A stretch of 64,000 bases of DNA, taken from Acestrorhynchus altus (lineage: Eukaryota; Chordata; Actinopteri; Characiformes; Acestrorhynchidae). The position numbers were made by a program, and so were the translations under genes. Shown here piece by piece: positions 34,838-47,225 of this stretch; position 1 is the stretch's first letter; every line of letters starts with the position of its first letter. The stretch covers positions 13,973,704 through 14,037,703 of the forward strand of contig CM067505.1 of the NCBI GenBank assembly GCA_034509495.1, read 5' to 3'. Under the pieces are notes generated by a model that ran no database searches, was not told the DNA's origin, and was given only the letters and a program-made list of their open reading frames with translations.

Positions 34838-34972
34838 TTGCTTGAGGGGTTCACCAGGCAGAAGAGAAATCTTCTGGAAATCTCAAGGAGATGCACAGAA
34901 GCAGTAGAATACATTCTGTCTGTGCACACATATGTACTGCAGCCAAATTACTACATGGAAAAATCCATCTAG
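34838..34972 (+). other. Possible terminal exon (44 codons)
   Basis: A strong polypyrimidine tract ending CTCTCTTTCTCTCAG (to 34837) is followed by an open frame beginning LLEGFTRQKRNLLEISRRCT and running 44 codons to TAG (34970-34972). Direct support is only the acceptor and the frame. I recognise no protein family, the (CA)n array begins just after the stop, and a second acceptor-like CAG lies about 55 bp upstream. It may be chance. Confidence 0.2.
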
Positions 34973-34974
34973 GC

Positions 34975-35169
34975 ATACACACACACATACCCACACACAT
35001 ACCCACACAAACATATACCCCCACACAAACATACCCACACACACACAAACACACATACACCCCCATATACACTCACATACCCTCCCATGCACACATACCC
35101 ATCCACATACAAATATACACACATACTCACCCACACACACACAAACACACATACCAACACACACACACC

Positions 35170-35224
<55 letters not shown>

Positions 35225-35226
35225 AC
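34975..35226. repeat. (CA)n-rich compound microsatellite
   Basis: About 250 bp of CA with ATAC, CCCA and CAAA interruptions. The last 55 bp are pure. The long HTHTH / CVCVC frames here are artefacts. Confidence 0.95.
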
Positions 35227-35229
35227 AGT

Positions 35230-36352
35230 CCTTTTTTCAAGTAATTCTAGTGTTGCTTAAGAGAACTCTGCACCCTGACAGTGAGCCATGGACTTGTCTA
35301 GTGCTGCTAGCCGACCCACACAGATACATATCGACCTCTCACAGTTACTTATGTATTGCTGGAGGGTATTTCTCTTCTACGATATTTCACCTTCAAATAA
35401 TTTCATCTTCTATTATCAGAAACATTACTTGTATATTAGAGGGTTATGTTGTATATAGTTTGGTCTCACATGGGTTTTTACATACTGTGCCTATATCCAC
35501 ACCCACATCTCAAACAGGATTAGACTAGCTGTATTACTTAAATGATGATATTATAATGAGGTCATAATCTAATAAAACCACTGCAAGCAAGTTCAAATAT
35601 GATTATCTGGCATTGAAATCAATAAAAATAATTGTGTGTACTATAAAAAGCTATAAAAATGCAGATGAACTTTAATCAGAGGCATTATAAATAGCAGTGC
35701 ATCTGCCTGATGATGGCACAATAAACACAATACATATTCTTACACCGACGACAAATTAGGCTTTTTAATCATAAGACAATATTTCACTATAATTAAGGAG
35801 AAACAAGCCTGTTATTTAATTTTATTTTTCCTAAAGCTGTACAGGTTTGTTTCCATCTCAGTTTTTCAATATTAAGTCATGAGGTACTTGTACTTTGGTC
35901 ACTGAAATACATTTTGGTTAATGAAATACATTAACCAAAAAATTCAATAGACATGAGCAGGAGAAGTATGACTAGGAGAGTAACCCCCATCTTCTGTTTT
36001 ATGGACTCTCCCACTGTGAGATGATGACACAGGATGTGCTTCTGTGTGTCCTAATTGCTAAGTGCATAATTTTCCCTGATTTTTGCAACATTGCAATCAC
36101 AGTGAAAACCTCTTTTGGTTTGATAGCAGCCATAAATAGGCAGCATAAGTGTTTTTCTCACCTTTGTCAAATGAAGACCTTTTTGTTCAAACTTACCTAG
36201 GAACCTAGGAAACAAGAACAAGAACATCTTTTAAAAAGATGCTAAACAGATTTGTGCAAGCAGTCACTGTTTTTTCATGAGTAAGGTTACTCTGTATTGT
36301 CATGAAGGGGAAACGGTAGAAGTAATGGGTGCAAACATTTCTACCACTTAGA
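35230..36352. other. Unique AT-rich DNA
   Basis: No gene recognised. Confidence 0.4.
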
Positions 36353-36353
36353 C

Positions 36354-36430
<77 letters not shown>
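36353..36430. repeat. (ATT)n microsatellite
   Basis: About 25 uninterrupted ATT units. Confidence 0.95.
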
Positions 36431-36434
36431 TTTA

Positions 36435-37105
36435 GGGAGTTTTGGGAAAACTTTGACAACATAGCTACACTTACAGAATTCTGAAACCGGGACGTTCATC
36501 AATAATCCTGTGGTAACATGAACATTTGCTTTGAAGTTTCTTTATTTAAAACAACACATTTATATTGTGTTGTTTTTCCTCTCAAGACTCCCTTCCTCCT
36601 GACTTGTCAATATGTAAACGACTGCAGTGAACATATTAAAATCTGATCAAATCCCCACATTTGTATATAACTTTCATTGTCTATTATTAATTGGCAAACA
36701 AAATAAATAACAACAAAAAAAACAACACATTAAAATAAGAGCTTCTCTATTCTGCACATGCGGACATAATGCATCGCTCTGGGTGAAATTCCATAGCAGT
36801 CCTTTAGAAAACATCAGGCCTTATCTTGCATGTTTCGCTTTTATGCAAGGTTGGATGTAGCTCTGATATTATAGTGCTGAAGGTCAATGGTGAGAGAAGC
36901 CTGAAAGCCAAACCAAAGAAAATGCAAGAAATAACAATGAATATTTGTGTACACAGATGCAAAGCAGTATCATTTTACTGAAGGGTAAAACCAACCATTA
37001 GCACCAACTGAGAGATGTTACAAGTTAGCAAGCTTTTTTAACACAAAAATTTACAATATCAGAGAAGCCATTTGTACATATTCTCACCAGCAGTAAAAGA
37101 AGGGA
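36435..37105. other. Unique AT-rich DNA, no gene seen
   Basis: No family motif, element end or tandem repeat recognised up to the L2-type LINE remnant that follows. Confidence 0.4.
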
Positions 37106-37109
37106 ACTC

Positions 37110-37440
37110 CCATTCTTAAATCCTAGTCTAAAAATGTCTCAATGGCTTAGGACCAGCATATCTATCTGATATGATGCAGTGATACGAGCCAAGCAGAAGA
37201 CTCAGATCATTAGGAAGGAGTCAGTTAGTCTTGCCTAAGGTAAAGACAAAACATGAACAAGCAATGTTTAGTTACTATGCTGCAGTTAAATGGAATCAGT
37301 TGACAGAGGGCATTAGAAGGGCCCTGACACTGGACACTTTTAAATCCAGGCTAAAAATTTGATCACATCAGGCTTTCAGCTCAGTTTAAAAACTATTAAC
37401 TCTATTCTGTAATGACATTTCTTTCATTCTCTTATGGTAA
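37110..37440 (+). pseudogene. L2-type LINE ORF2 C-terminus
   Basis: One frame with few breaks gives GLGPAYLSDMMQ, then EPSRRLRSLG, QLVLPKVKTK, AAVKWNQL and TLDTFKSRLK. This is the conserved C-terminal end of L2-clade ORF2 (usual pattern NxLP...FKSxLK). The upstream RT is missing. The LTR at 37500 interrupts the sequence just downstream. Confidence 0.7.
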
Positions 37441-37499
37441 TTTTTATTTCTTTTAAATATACTCTATGTTTAATTGTATTGCTTTTAAATTATTCAATT

Positions 37500-37886
37500 T
37501 GTCATGGCTCTGTCATGTTCTAGTTCTGTTCACCCTTGTTGTGTTTTCCCATGTGCTCCTAGTGTTTGTTTTGGTCCTGTCTCCTCCCTCACTGTGTCTC
37601 ATTTGTAACCCTACCCCTTCATAATCAGTTTGTCCCATGTGTGGTCAATGTTGTCTTGTATTTAAGACATTTTCTCAGCCTTTCTTTGTCAATCCTTGTG
37701 TAGATTGAGCCAGTGTGTTGGTTTGTTGGATTGTTTCCATCCTGTCATGTTTAGTTTCTGTCAGTAATTTGTTCAGTATTTATCAGCGTGTTCCATTTGT
37801 TTAGTACTTTGTGTTTTTTCATTAAATCCCCAACCCCAGCATTTACCTCCGCTTCCTAGTCTTCCGTTCAGCTCACAACCCTGACA
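37500..37886 (+). mobile_element. Solo LTR
   Basis: Begins TGTCATGGCT and ends CCCTGACA; TGTCA and TGACA are inverted ends. It is flanked by CAATT (37495-37499) and CAATA (37887-37891), a 4-5-bp target duplication with one mismatch. A TATA-like 'tatttaag' is near 37660 and ATTAAA near 37820. The 3' 200 bp align with the remnant at 61520-61736. No internal region remains, as after LTR-LTR recombination. Confidence 0.75.
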
Positions 37887-37889
37887 CAA

Positions 37890-40250
37890 TACATTGAATC
37901 CACCACCTCAAAAATATTTTGTTTTCTTATTAACATCTGAGAAAGTTGCCAACACTCTTGTTTGTGTGAGTAAATGTTCCTGAAAGTAAGTATAATTTCA
38001 ACAAAAAATAAAATAAAGGAAATATGTTATTTTAATGTGTTACAAAAATTTAATTAACCAAACTGAAAACTCATTAGTGTGCTAGTGAAAATAGCATTAT
38101 GCAGAGGGAACCTGATGACTGATGAATATACATTTAGCTCACTAAAAAGCCATTTAAACAGTTCATAGACTACATTTTGTACTATTGGAGGCAGAAATGA
38201 ATGGATGGTTTGTTCTTCCTTAATTCTATGACTACATTTTACAGAACACTGTTTAACGTTAATTAAGTTAATAAGTTATTAATTGAGCTATTAGGTTACT
38301 AGTTAATTAATCTCTCTGTATATGGATATACAATGCTTTTTTGTGAAACTTGTAGCTCCTAAGGCCAGAGGATTTTTACAGAAATATTACAATAATTTTA
38401 AGTAATCCTTGTTATTAAAGGCAGGAAAAGGTTAGAAAAATAGCTGAAGAAGGCTGACCATGATTGGACAGAAGAAACAAGTATAATGGAGGTCAGTGTA
38501 TGAGTAGAAAGAAAGTGGCCATTGTTTAGACCAGACAGTGAATTCCATTATATTGGCATATTACTCTTATTGTAGGCATAAACTTACACTACCTTACTTG
38601 TATTTTTAAATGTTTGGATGTTCTGTCTGGTTAAAGGTTCTTCCAAATAGTAGAAAGCTGATATGTGTAGTTTTTAAAATGAGCCGTTAAAAAACTTTTC
38701 ATTATGGTTATGAGACAAATAACCCACTTAAGTACTATATAAACCCCTTATGTAATGATTTAAAAAATCAGAATTCAATAAGTGTTCAGTGGTCTCAATT
38801 TAATACATTTCTTGAAAGCAAAATGATAAGAGGCTGAAAAAATCATGTTACATAAGATGTAAGATTTGCATTGTTTCGATCCATTTTTCTATTCAAGCAC
38901 AAAAAAAACAGTTGCTGAGATGTTTTTTTTTTCACAGTGGTAATGATGGGACCCAGACGTTCAAGGTGTTCAATGCCTCCAAAAGCAACATCACATTATA
39001 GGTTATTACATGAAATAATTGAATCACCATGTTATTTTAGACCCAGGCTCATACACTAGTCAAATACTATAATGTATGACATGTTGGATTATTTTCATAT
39101 CAAGAAGCTCCATAATGGTAATTTCAAAAAGTAATTTCAGATTTGGGATTGGTTTTCATAACTCTTAATTAAATATTCAAACAGATATTTGATCTGTATA
39201 TCTGTATATTTGGTCATATACTGCATCCAAATGTTAAATCCATATGAGAGGAAAAAATAATGAGTCTACATAGACAAATTTAATTAAGTACTTTTTGATT
39301 ACTTGTGTGGATTCTTTCATCACAGAATGTCACAAAACTTTTTCAAATGTGGTAAAATATAAAGACATATAACATGTACACACCTCATCATGTAGTGAGT
39401 TAAACACTCTAAACACAAATGTACAGATTACTAGACTATCTTCATTGTAAGGTAAGGCTGGCTGGTGCTAATTTTTCATTTTACAGAGACCTCATATCAT
39501 TACATCACAAAAACAAAACTTAAATGTGAACTGTCTAAAAGCAATAATGCATGCCCTTGCTCACATGACATCTGAAACAGTAATCAGTATGAGGCCCAAA
39601 TGTGTAATAACCATTACACAAGTTCAGCCCAGGACTTCTCATTGAGAGTTACTTCACATTTCTTATTATTGCCCTAGTCTTCCAGTGTTTCTCCGTAGTG
39701 TACTCTACATGAACTCCAGCAGCATGAGGATGGAGGAAGGTTACTGAAAGAGGGCAGAACGTCTGCTTTCTGTTTTGAGAATGAGAATCTCTCACAGATG
39801 AAGGCTCTGCAGAACAGTCTGTTCTTTTCACTGAGAACAAAGAGCTCCAGCAAGTCTATCTATTGTAACACTGACACAAGCTCTCCAGTGGGAGGCAGCA
39901 CTGAACAAACATTGATAGCACACACTACCTGGCATCTAGTGTTGATTTGACTGTGGGTACAGGTTGCAAACTTCAGGAAAACCTCAGGCCCTTAATGTAA
40001 AACCATTGCTGAGAATTTAATTTTCAGGCAAATTCTTTGTCTGAAATCAGTTATCAGGCACAAGCAAGATTATAAGAAATGTATTATCTAGGAATGCACC
40101 TTTAATTGGTGTAAAATATGGCCAGTGTTAGAGATTCCTTGTGTGTTTGACACTACAGTAGCTGATTCTGTTGGGTTTTCACATGGAAAGGTTTAATGGC
40201 TTTTTTGAAACCAAAACGTATTTAATAGAAATACAATTTTCTTCAGAGGA
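37890..40250. other. Unique AT-rich DNA
   Basis: About 2.3 kb without a recognisable gene, element or tandem repeat. Confidence 0.4.
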
Positions 40251-40254
40251 AAAG

Positions 40255-40447
40255 GTTAGGACGTCCTAGTTCCTAATAGCTGGTTTTTCCCCCTTTTGGC
40301 TGGAATAATTTTAATGAAATGTTACCATCTCTGACATCAACTGTAAGAAAGAATTTCCCACTCCTCTATGCAGAATCTTTTCTCCAATTAGATTTTTTTA
40401 TTTTGAATTAGCAAGTATCCCAGTACTTTTGTCTATATGATGTATAT
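40255..40447 (-). repeat. Tc1-type MITE fragment
   Basis: On the minus strand it starts 'catatagacaaaagtactgg', the same terminal-repeat type as 42702. The opposite end is not seen. Confidence 0.5.
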
Positions 40448-42699
40448 ACAATACAGCTTGTCAACTCATCACCATTCATTAAAATATTTTCAGAAGTCTC
40501 TTCATTGACAATCACCACCTGGATTTAACTAAGCACATCCCATTAATTACTGCATGGGTGATTAAGTTATTTAACCCAAACTGATGCAGTGTGTAGCTTG
40601 CAACTCTGGACAGAAATAAATGTTGTAACATTGCAGAAACATGTGAAATTATCCCACAATGAATGCATGCTGTATTCAAAGATAAAGGCAGTCCAACAAA
40701 ATATGTGTGTGTGTGTGACATTTTTTTTGCCAGGCAGAATAGATGATAACTTGGATAACTTTCATCCAACACTTGGTTTGGTAGCTTAGTGCTTAATGAT
40801 GTTGAATCAGATGAGCTGGTGATGAAATTGAACACATCTCAGCACTGGCTGGGTGCATACAGGAGGAATCTGGAACCAAGCCTTGTTCTTCAAAGGAAAA
40901 ATACTTCATTCATGTTTACTTGAATCTGTCCTAATGTGATCTGGAGTTTTTAAAGTGAAAAATCTTTTATTGTTTTATTGGGTTGATAGATAGCCTAATA
41001 ATTTTTGTGAACAACAAAATGCTTTAAATGTCTTTAATTTTTTTCATAATATTAATTATAATCATAAATCTTGTTAACTGGGCTGTAAATGTGATTGGTT
41101 GGCATGATCGCATGATCAGAATTCACACATCTGCACAATTCACATATTTTAATCCTTTTGAAAATCGATGGACTACCTGAAACAATGAGTAAAATGCCAC
41201 AAAATACATCCACAAAACCAAGGCTGAACTGCACAATTCCTTTATGTAAGAGTGGTTGAACACTGAAACTTGTCAAGTCCATGCCAAATCAAATTCCAGC
41301 TGCCATTTAAGTTTATGGGGGTATTGTGGCTGTACAGAGCACCTCACAGAGTCAGGATTTAATAACTCCCCTTTTAGCAGAAAACACATTTTTAACAAGT
41401 TTTTTCATCTTCTAAATCCTAACCTCTGCAGTTCCCCACAAACTGCCTCATCCCCTATAGCAGAAACCACAAGCTGAAAAGGGCCTTTACAGGCCATTTG
41501 TAACAGTTTATCAAAAATGTATGTGTTTATTTCAGAAAGCAAAATGAACACACTGAATCTACTGTGACATACAAAAACACTGTTTCCTATTCCATACACA
41601 TTCACATATCCATATCCATACATTCTGACATGCAGTGACTTCCCACATTGATGCACATAGATACCAAAACACTTCATTCACACACCAGTGCGCATACACA
41701 CATATTCACCCTCACCCCTCCTCCTCTCTCTGACAGATGGGACAGGCCACTGCCAGCTCACATTCCCTTGAGAGTGACCAGTTCTCTCTAATATGAGAGA
41801 GAGGGAGAGTGAGTGACAGAGAGAAAGAGATAGAGAGAGGTAGGCAGACAGACAGACAGACAGACAGACAACGATGAACATGATGAGAGGATGGTGTGAC
41901 TGACTGATACGATGACAAACTGACTGAAAGCTCACAGACAGGAGGGGGCAGCGTGATAGCAAGGGGAGGGAGAATGATTGATTTCACAACAGTGAACGAT
42001 TTAGAAATGATATGAGTAAGAAAACAAGCAAAGCACCTGCTTTCTAACCACTAATATGCAAACGCATGACGAATGATTAAAATGTAATAATTATATCAAT
42101 ATGCCTTTAATTTAAGGATGTTTTTCCTTTCTACTATAAATGTACAACTGTAGATTTTGTAAACAATACACTAACAATAATATAAAGTTGTATATATTTT
42201 AGCACACATTTTAATTTGAACTTAATATGATTGATAGTGATATCAATTCATTATGTAGTTCTTCCCACAATACATGTATCCAGACACTGATGAATATGAT
42301 TACTGCATACTGCATTACTATTTAAATGTACATTTTATATTATATTTTAATATTATATTCATTTCTGTATCTACTTTGTCACCCAGCCTCACTCATAAGT
42401 ATGTCAAACACGTATACAGCAGGAAAGACTTAAATACTGGCTTAATAAGCATGTGCTGAAGTTCCTTCACCACTAGGTGGCCCTTGACCAGAACAGTTCA
42501 TATTTATATAAAGTTGGCAGTACATTAAATATCATGTCACACACAATCTGCCAAGACATCAACAAATTGATAAAACATGAACCAGTGAATATAAAATCAC
42601 ATAAATGAAATATAAATTAGGTTTGGAAATTTAAATAAAAGTGATAGTGATGCCAGTGTTATGTGTTTTTGCATGCAATATGGAATATACCACTGAACA
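40448..42699. other. Unique DNA with a GA/GACA tract
   Basis: Contains (GAGA) at about 41795-41840 and (GACA)n at 41845-41870. No gene recognised; frames across 41678-41987 are translations of this tract. Confidence 0.5.
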
Positions 42700-42701
42700 T
42701 A

Positions 42702-42894
42702 CACTATATGGACAAAAGTGTTGGGACATCTCATTTCCATGTTTCTTCTGACATCAATGGTAATAAAAAGAGTTTATCCTAATTTTGTTGGTATAACTGT
42801 CTATACTGTCAGGGGAAGGTCTTCTACTATGGTTTGATTGCATTCAGTAATAAGAGCATTAGTGAGATGAGTAATAGTTCTAAATGAAAGTAGC
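42702..42894 (+). mobile_element. Tc1-type MITE end, cut by the next element
   Basis: Starts CACTATATGGACAAAAGTGT after TA (42700-42701) and runs to the TA (42895-42896) where the next Tc1-like element begins. The sequence aligns with 13991-14170. The other end may lie beyond the inserted element but was not found. Confidence 0.6.
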
Positions 42895-42896
42895 TA

Positions 42897-44230
42897 CAGT
42901 GGGGCAAAAACGTATTTAGTAAACCACTGATTGTGCAGGTTCTCCTACTTAAAAAGATGAGAGAGGTCTGTAATTTTCATCATAGGTACACTTCAACTAC
43001 AAGAGACAAAATGAGAAATAAGATCCAGGAAATCACATTGTAGGATTTTTAAATACTTTTTTGTAAATTATGGTGGAAAATGAGTATTTGGTGACCCAAA
43101 AGCAAACAAGATTTCCAGCTGTCACAGACCTGTAACAACAATTTTAAGAAGCACTTATGTCCTCCACTCATTACCTGTTTTAATGGCACCCGTTTGACCT
43201 TGATATCTGTATAAAAGACACATGTCCACATGTGTCCACAGCCTCAAGCAGTCAGACTCCAAACTCAACCATGGCCAAAGAGACCAACGAAGGACTGAAG
43301 GACACCAGAAAGAAAACTGTAGAACTTCACCAGGCTGGGAAATGTGAATCTACAATAGGGAAGCTGTTTGGTGTGAATAAATCAAATGTGGGAGCCATTG
43401 TAAGAAAATGGAAGACATACAAGGCCATTGATAATCTCCCTCAATCTGGGGCCCCACAAAAGATCTCATCCCATGGGGTCAAAATGATCATGAGAATGGT
43501 GAGCAAAAATCCCAGAACTACTTGGAGGGACCTGATGAATGACCTGCAGAGAGCTGGGACAAAAGTAACAAAGGCTACCCACAGTAACACACTATGCCGA
43601 GGGGACACAAACCATGCAGTACCAGGTGTGTCCCCCTGTTTAAGCCAGTACATGTCCGAGTCCTTCTAAAGTTTGCCAGAGAGCATATGGATGATCCAGA
43701 AGAGGATTTGGAGAATAACATGGGGTCAGATGAAACCCAAATAGAACTTTTTGGTAAAAAATTCAACTTGTCTTTGGAGGAAGAAGAATGCTGAGTTGCA
43801 TCCTAAGAACACCATACCTATTGTGAAGCATGGGGGTGGAAACATCTTGCATTGGGGCTGTTTATGTGTTAAGGGGACACAACTACTGATCCGTGTTAAG
43901 GAAACAATGAACAGGGCCAAAACCTCTTTCCATCAGTGAGAACATTGACTGTTCCAGCATGACAATGATCTCAAATGTACTGCTGAGGCAACAAAGGCGT
44001 GGCTCAGTAAAAAGCATTTCTAGGTCCTGAAGTGGCCTAGCCAGTCTCCAGACCTCAACCCTATAGAAAATTTGTGGAGGGAGAAGCCACAAGACATCAC
44101 TGCTGCATGGAGGAATGGGCCAAAATACCAGCTACAGCATGTGCAATCCTGGTGAAGACGTACAGGAAATGATTGTCTTCTGTCATTGCCAACATAGCAC
44201 AGCAGTCTCCTTTAATTTCAGCCATTTATG
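42897..44230 (+). mobile_element. Tc1-like transposon with 5' end, no 3' end
   Basis: CAGTGGGGCAAAAACGTATT follows TA (42895-42896). The leader includes a GTATAAAAGACAC box (about 43208) and the transposase fossil at 43271. No 3' terminal repeat matches near the end of the coding region, so the right side is lost or decayed. The leader is similar to the element at 489, indicating the same or a sister family. Confidence 0.8.
43271..44190 (+). pseudogene. Tc1-like transposase, nearly full length but frameshifted
   Basis: The start MAKETNEGLKDTRKKTVEL gives the paired-like HTH region. DNLPQSGAPQKIS is the hinge and RTTWRDLMNDLQ the second HTH. The frame changes near 43610 and changes back near 43760. 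The catalytic triad region is readable: SDET (43726), then HDND (about 43958), and SPDLNPIENLW (about 44047). The ATG at 43271 is chosen because it begins the conserved N-terminus; the ATG at 43232 lies in the leader. About 310 codons, near the usual 340. Two frameshifts and stops (43939, 44020) make it inactive. Confidence 0.8.
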
Positions 44231-44990
44231 AGTGTCATGACTCCCAGAGGGGAAAAAACTATTCTAATTAAGACATTGTCTTAATGTCAATTCTCTTCAA
44301 CATTGTTAAATCCTTTTTGAAGTCAGAGTCAGAGACTAGCAATCTGAGAAATAACCCTGAGGTGGATTGACTCTTTTTGGTCAGACCTATCTCACCTCAG
44401 TCTCAACTGAATAACATTTACAAGTGTAAAATCTCATTATTTTCATTTCATATTTCATATGTCTTTCTATATATCAGACTAAAAAGAAAACTCATGCCTT
44501 TGTCATTTTTCTCCGGGACATCTGACAGGTTAGTGATCAAGTTCAGCTTCTCTTTTCTCCTAACAAATTGAGAAATCAGGTGTGCTCCAGTTATGCAGTT
44601 TTGAGATTTATTTCACTTTTATTTAGAGAAAGTAAAACAAAAACATTTTTACTTTTGGTTTGGTGACCCCTAAAGGTGTGCCAATAGTGAAGAGTGCTCA
44701 GGCTGATAACACACTAAATATATACATCATTGAGCTATTGAGCCCCTGCCACACATAAACAGGTATTTATTTATTTATTATCTATATTCATTGTGACACA
44801 ATTTTAGGTCACTATAAACTGAGCTTTTCCAAAACACTCTGTGAGGTGGAGATTTTTGAAATCTCAAAGAAGCAGGACTCCATAAAAACTGGTTTCACAA
44901 CACATGTACTATTCTTCATGAATCTCAAATAGATCTTTACTCCCTATATAGTGAACACTGTATCTCAGCAAATGAAAGATTCATTGAAGC
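44231..44990. other. Unique AT-rich DNA
   Basis: No gene or element recognised. Confidence 0.4.
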
Positions 44991-44994
44991 ATTC

Positions 44995-45445
44995 ATAATG
45001 TTACTCAGTAGTGTGTATGGCCTCCATGTGCCTGTATGCACTCCCTGCAGGATCTGGGCTCCTCATGAGACAGTGGAGGGTGCCCCATAGGATGTACTCC
45101 CAGACATGGATCAGGGCATCAGTAACCTCCTGGACAGTCTGTGGTGTGACTTGAATGCAGCAGATACACTGATATATAAAGTCCCAGAGGTTCTTACATA
45201 GATTCAGGTCTAGTGAACATTTTGAAAGGCCAATCAATGGCATCAGTGCATACATCATAGAGGAACTGCCTACAGACTCTGGCCACATGAGGCCAGGCAT
45301 TATTCTGCACCAGGAGGAATGTCTGACACTGGCTCTGAGGATTTGATATCAGTATCTAATAGCATGTAGGATACCATTGGCTATCACATGGGAATTTGCG
45401 CAACCCTCCAAGGATATGCTTACCCAGAGCATCACTGACCAATAA
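44995..45445 (-). pseudogene. Tc1-like transposase C-terminal fragment
   Basis: The minus-strand frame 45001-45300 and its upstream continuation hold SVMLWVSISLEG, VRHSSWC, IMPGLMWPESV, LNLCKNLWDFI and VTPQTVQEVTDALIHVWEYI. These correspond to the DDE half and C-terminal helix of a fish Tc1 family distinct from 43271. Catalytic residues are changed and the N-terminal half is absent. Confidence 0.65.
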
Positions 45446-45870
45446 ATGTGCATACACAGTAAATATGACAGTATTAAAGCAACACATTTAGTGTTAATTT
45501 AACACTAACACTAAAATTTGCTTCCAAACAAAACAGCTCCTATGCAGTCAATATAAATACAGGGATGATTTGCTGATTTCATTTCCCCGTCAAGCTGCTT
45601 TAGCAATGATGGTAATGGGAGTGGATGTACGGATGAGGCACTAAGCTGTTGCATGCTGTATTAGTGCTGATGGGATTTTGAAATCGCATGGCACCATTTA
45701 CTGGATTATTGTAATGAGGACAGGTAAACAAATCATATTAAATCAAATGTGACACTCAAAAATACACAAAAGGAGAGCTAACGTTCACACAAATATGGGA
45801 AATACTTGTAGATGTTGTAGATTTGTATGGAGTATCCACAGCACCACAAGCACAAAAGTAAATCAGTATC
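45446..45870. other. Unique DNA, no gene seen
   Basis: No family motif, element end or tandem repeat recognised before the microsatellite that starts near 45873. Confidence 0.4.
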
Positions 45871-45872
45871 AG

Positions 45873-46024
<152 letters not shown>

Positions 46025-46139
46025 ATAAGAAGAAAGAAATAAAGACATGGTTTGAATAATAAAACTTATTTAAAAAGCCACTTTATAATGTATGAATGTG
46101 TGACAAGTTATAATGCATAATGATATGCGTTCATAAGAA

Positions 46140-46323
46140 CAGTATTTCCCAACCCTGTTCCTGGAGGCACACCTGCCTTACACATTTCAGCTTTAACACA
46201 CCCCTTGCAACTCTGAAGAGCTTGTTAATGAGCTGATTAGTTGAATCAGGTGTGTGGGGAGCAGGGTAAGCTCTAAAACATGCACAGCAGGTGTGCCTCC
46301 AAGAACAGGGTTGGGAAACACTG
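46140..46323. mobile_element. hAT-type palindromic MITE, 184 bp
   Basis: CATAAGAA flanks both sides exactly (46132-46139 and 46324-46331), an 8-bp target duplication. The ends CAGTATTTCCCAACCCTGTT and, inverted, CAGTGTTTCCCAACCCTGTT differ at one position, and the arms pair over most of the element. Intact ends and a perfect duplication suggest a fairly recent insertion. It encodes no protein. Confidence 0.92.
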
Positions 46324-46334
46324 CATAAGAACAC

Positions 46335-46765
46335 TGTACATACATACTAATGTTTACATGCACTATAAGACTATACTATACTATACTATAGTCACATATA
46401 AATGTGATTTCTATACTGGTGGCATACTCTTGACTATCATGACCAACCCTGACTAAAAATAATAAGGAGCAAACCCTATGCTGGTCAAGAGAATAAATTC
46501 TGAGATTTCCAGAATGAGGTTTGTGGTTTTTCTATGCTCATAGTGAAACACCGTTTTAAAGTACTTTAAAGTATTTTTTGTGCATTTTGATTACTGGAAG
46601 TGTTACCTCAGTATGTTCGTGGTAACATCAATGGAACTGACTGAATTCTGGTTAAGTAACAACTCATATTTACATGCTGTGGCAGGCTTGTATGATTTAC
46701 GTGCATGGCTTGTTCACAGCAGACATTGGTTCTTCTTAACAGCTGCCTAGCATTCTGAAAATGAA
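46335..46765. other. Unique DNA with a short (TATAC)n
   Basis: Five TATAC-type units near 46370-46391. Confidence 0.5.
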
Positions 46766-47225
46766 AATGGTTGAGGCCCACAAAGCAGAAAAAGACTATA
46801 TGAAGATAGCTAAGCATTTTCAGGTTACAATAGAACTCTTTGGCCAGAGTGAGCAAAGGTATGTTTGGAGAAAAAGGGGCACAGAATTTCATGAAAAGAA
46901 CATCACTTTAACCATTCAGTATGTGGGCGTGTCAATCTTTTACAGGCAGGGGGAAGAATGGGTTCACTGAAACTCCAGTAAAGACTTTTGCAAGTTAAAA
47001 TAGAAGAAAACCCCTCAAACAAGAACTGAAGGACTCTTGGCTACAAAAAGTGTTTACAAGCTGTGATACTTGCCAAAGTTGGTGCTACTAGGTACTAACC
47101 ATGCAGGGCACCCAAAGTTTTCCTTTTTGGTTATTTTGAAAATGTAAAAAATTAAAATAAATCACAAAACATTGAGGGTCATTTCATCTTCATTCTAAGT
47201 TATTGTAAGAGCTGTGAAATACCAT
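46761..47225 (+). pseudogene. Tc1-like transposase fossil with 3' flank
   Basis: The frame 46761-46970 begins with the HTH piece MVEAHKAEKDYMKIAKHFQV. It jumps, in frame, to IELFGQSEQRYVWRKRGTEFHEKN (catalytic part), losing the region between. The 3' flank ('gccaaagttggtgctactag', 'gggcacccaaagttttcc', 'ttgttttgaaaatgtaaa'-like) is the usual 3' untranslated part of this Tc1 family. The in-frame deletion removes the first catalytic Asp. Confidence 0.7.

Noticed and set aside
34883..35528. Long open frames (up to 198 aa) of HTHTH / CVCVC composition
   Set aside because: They are translations of the (CA)n microsatellite in all frames; no non-repeat domain is attached.
36205..36462. 85-aa poly-isoleucine frame
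   Set aside because: Direct translation of (ATT)n.
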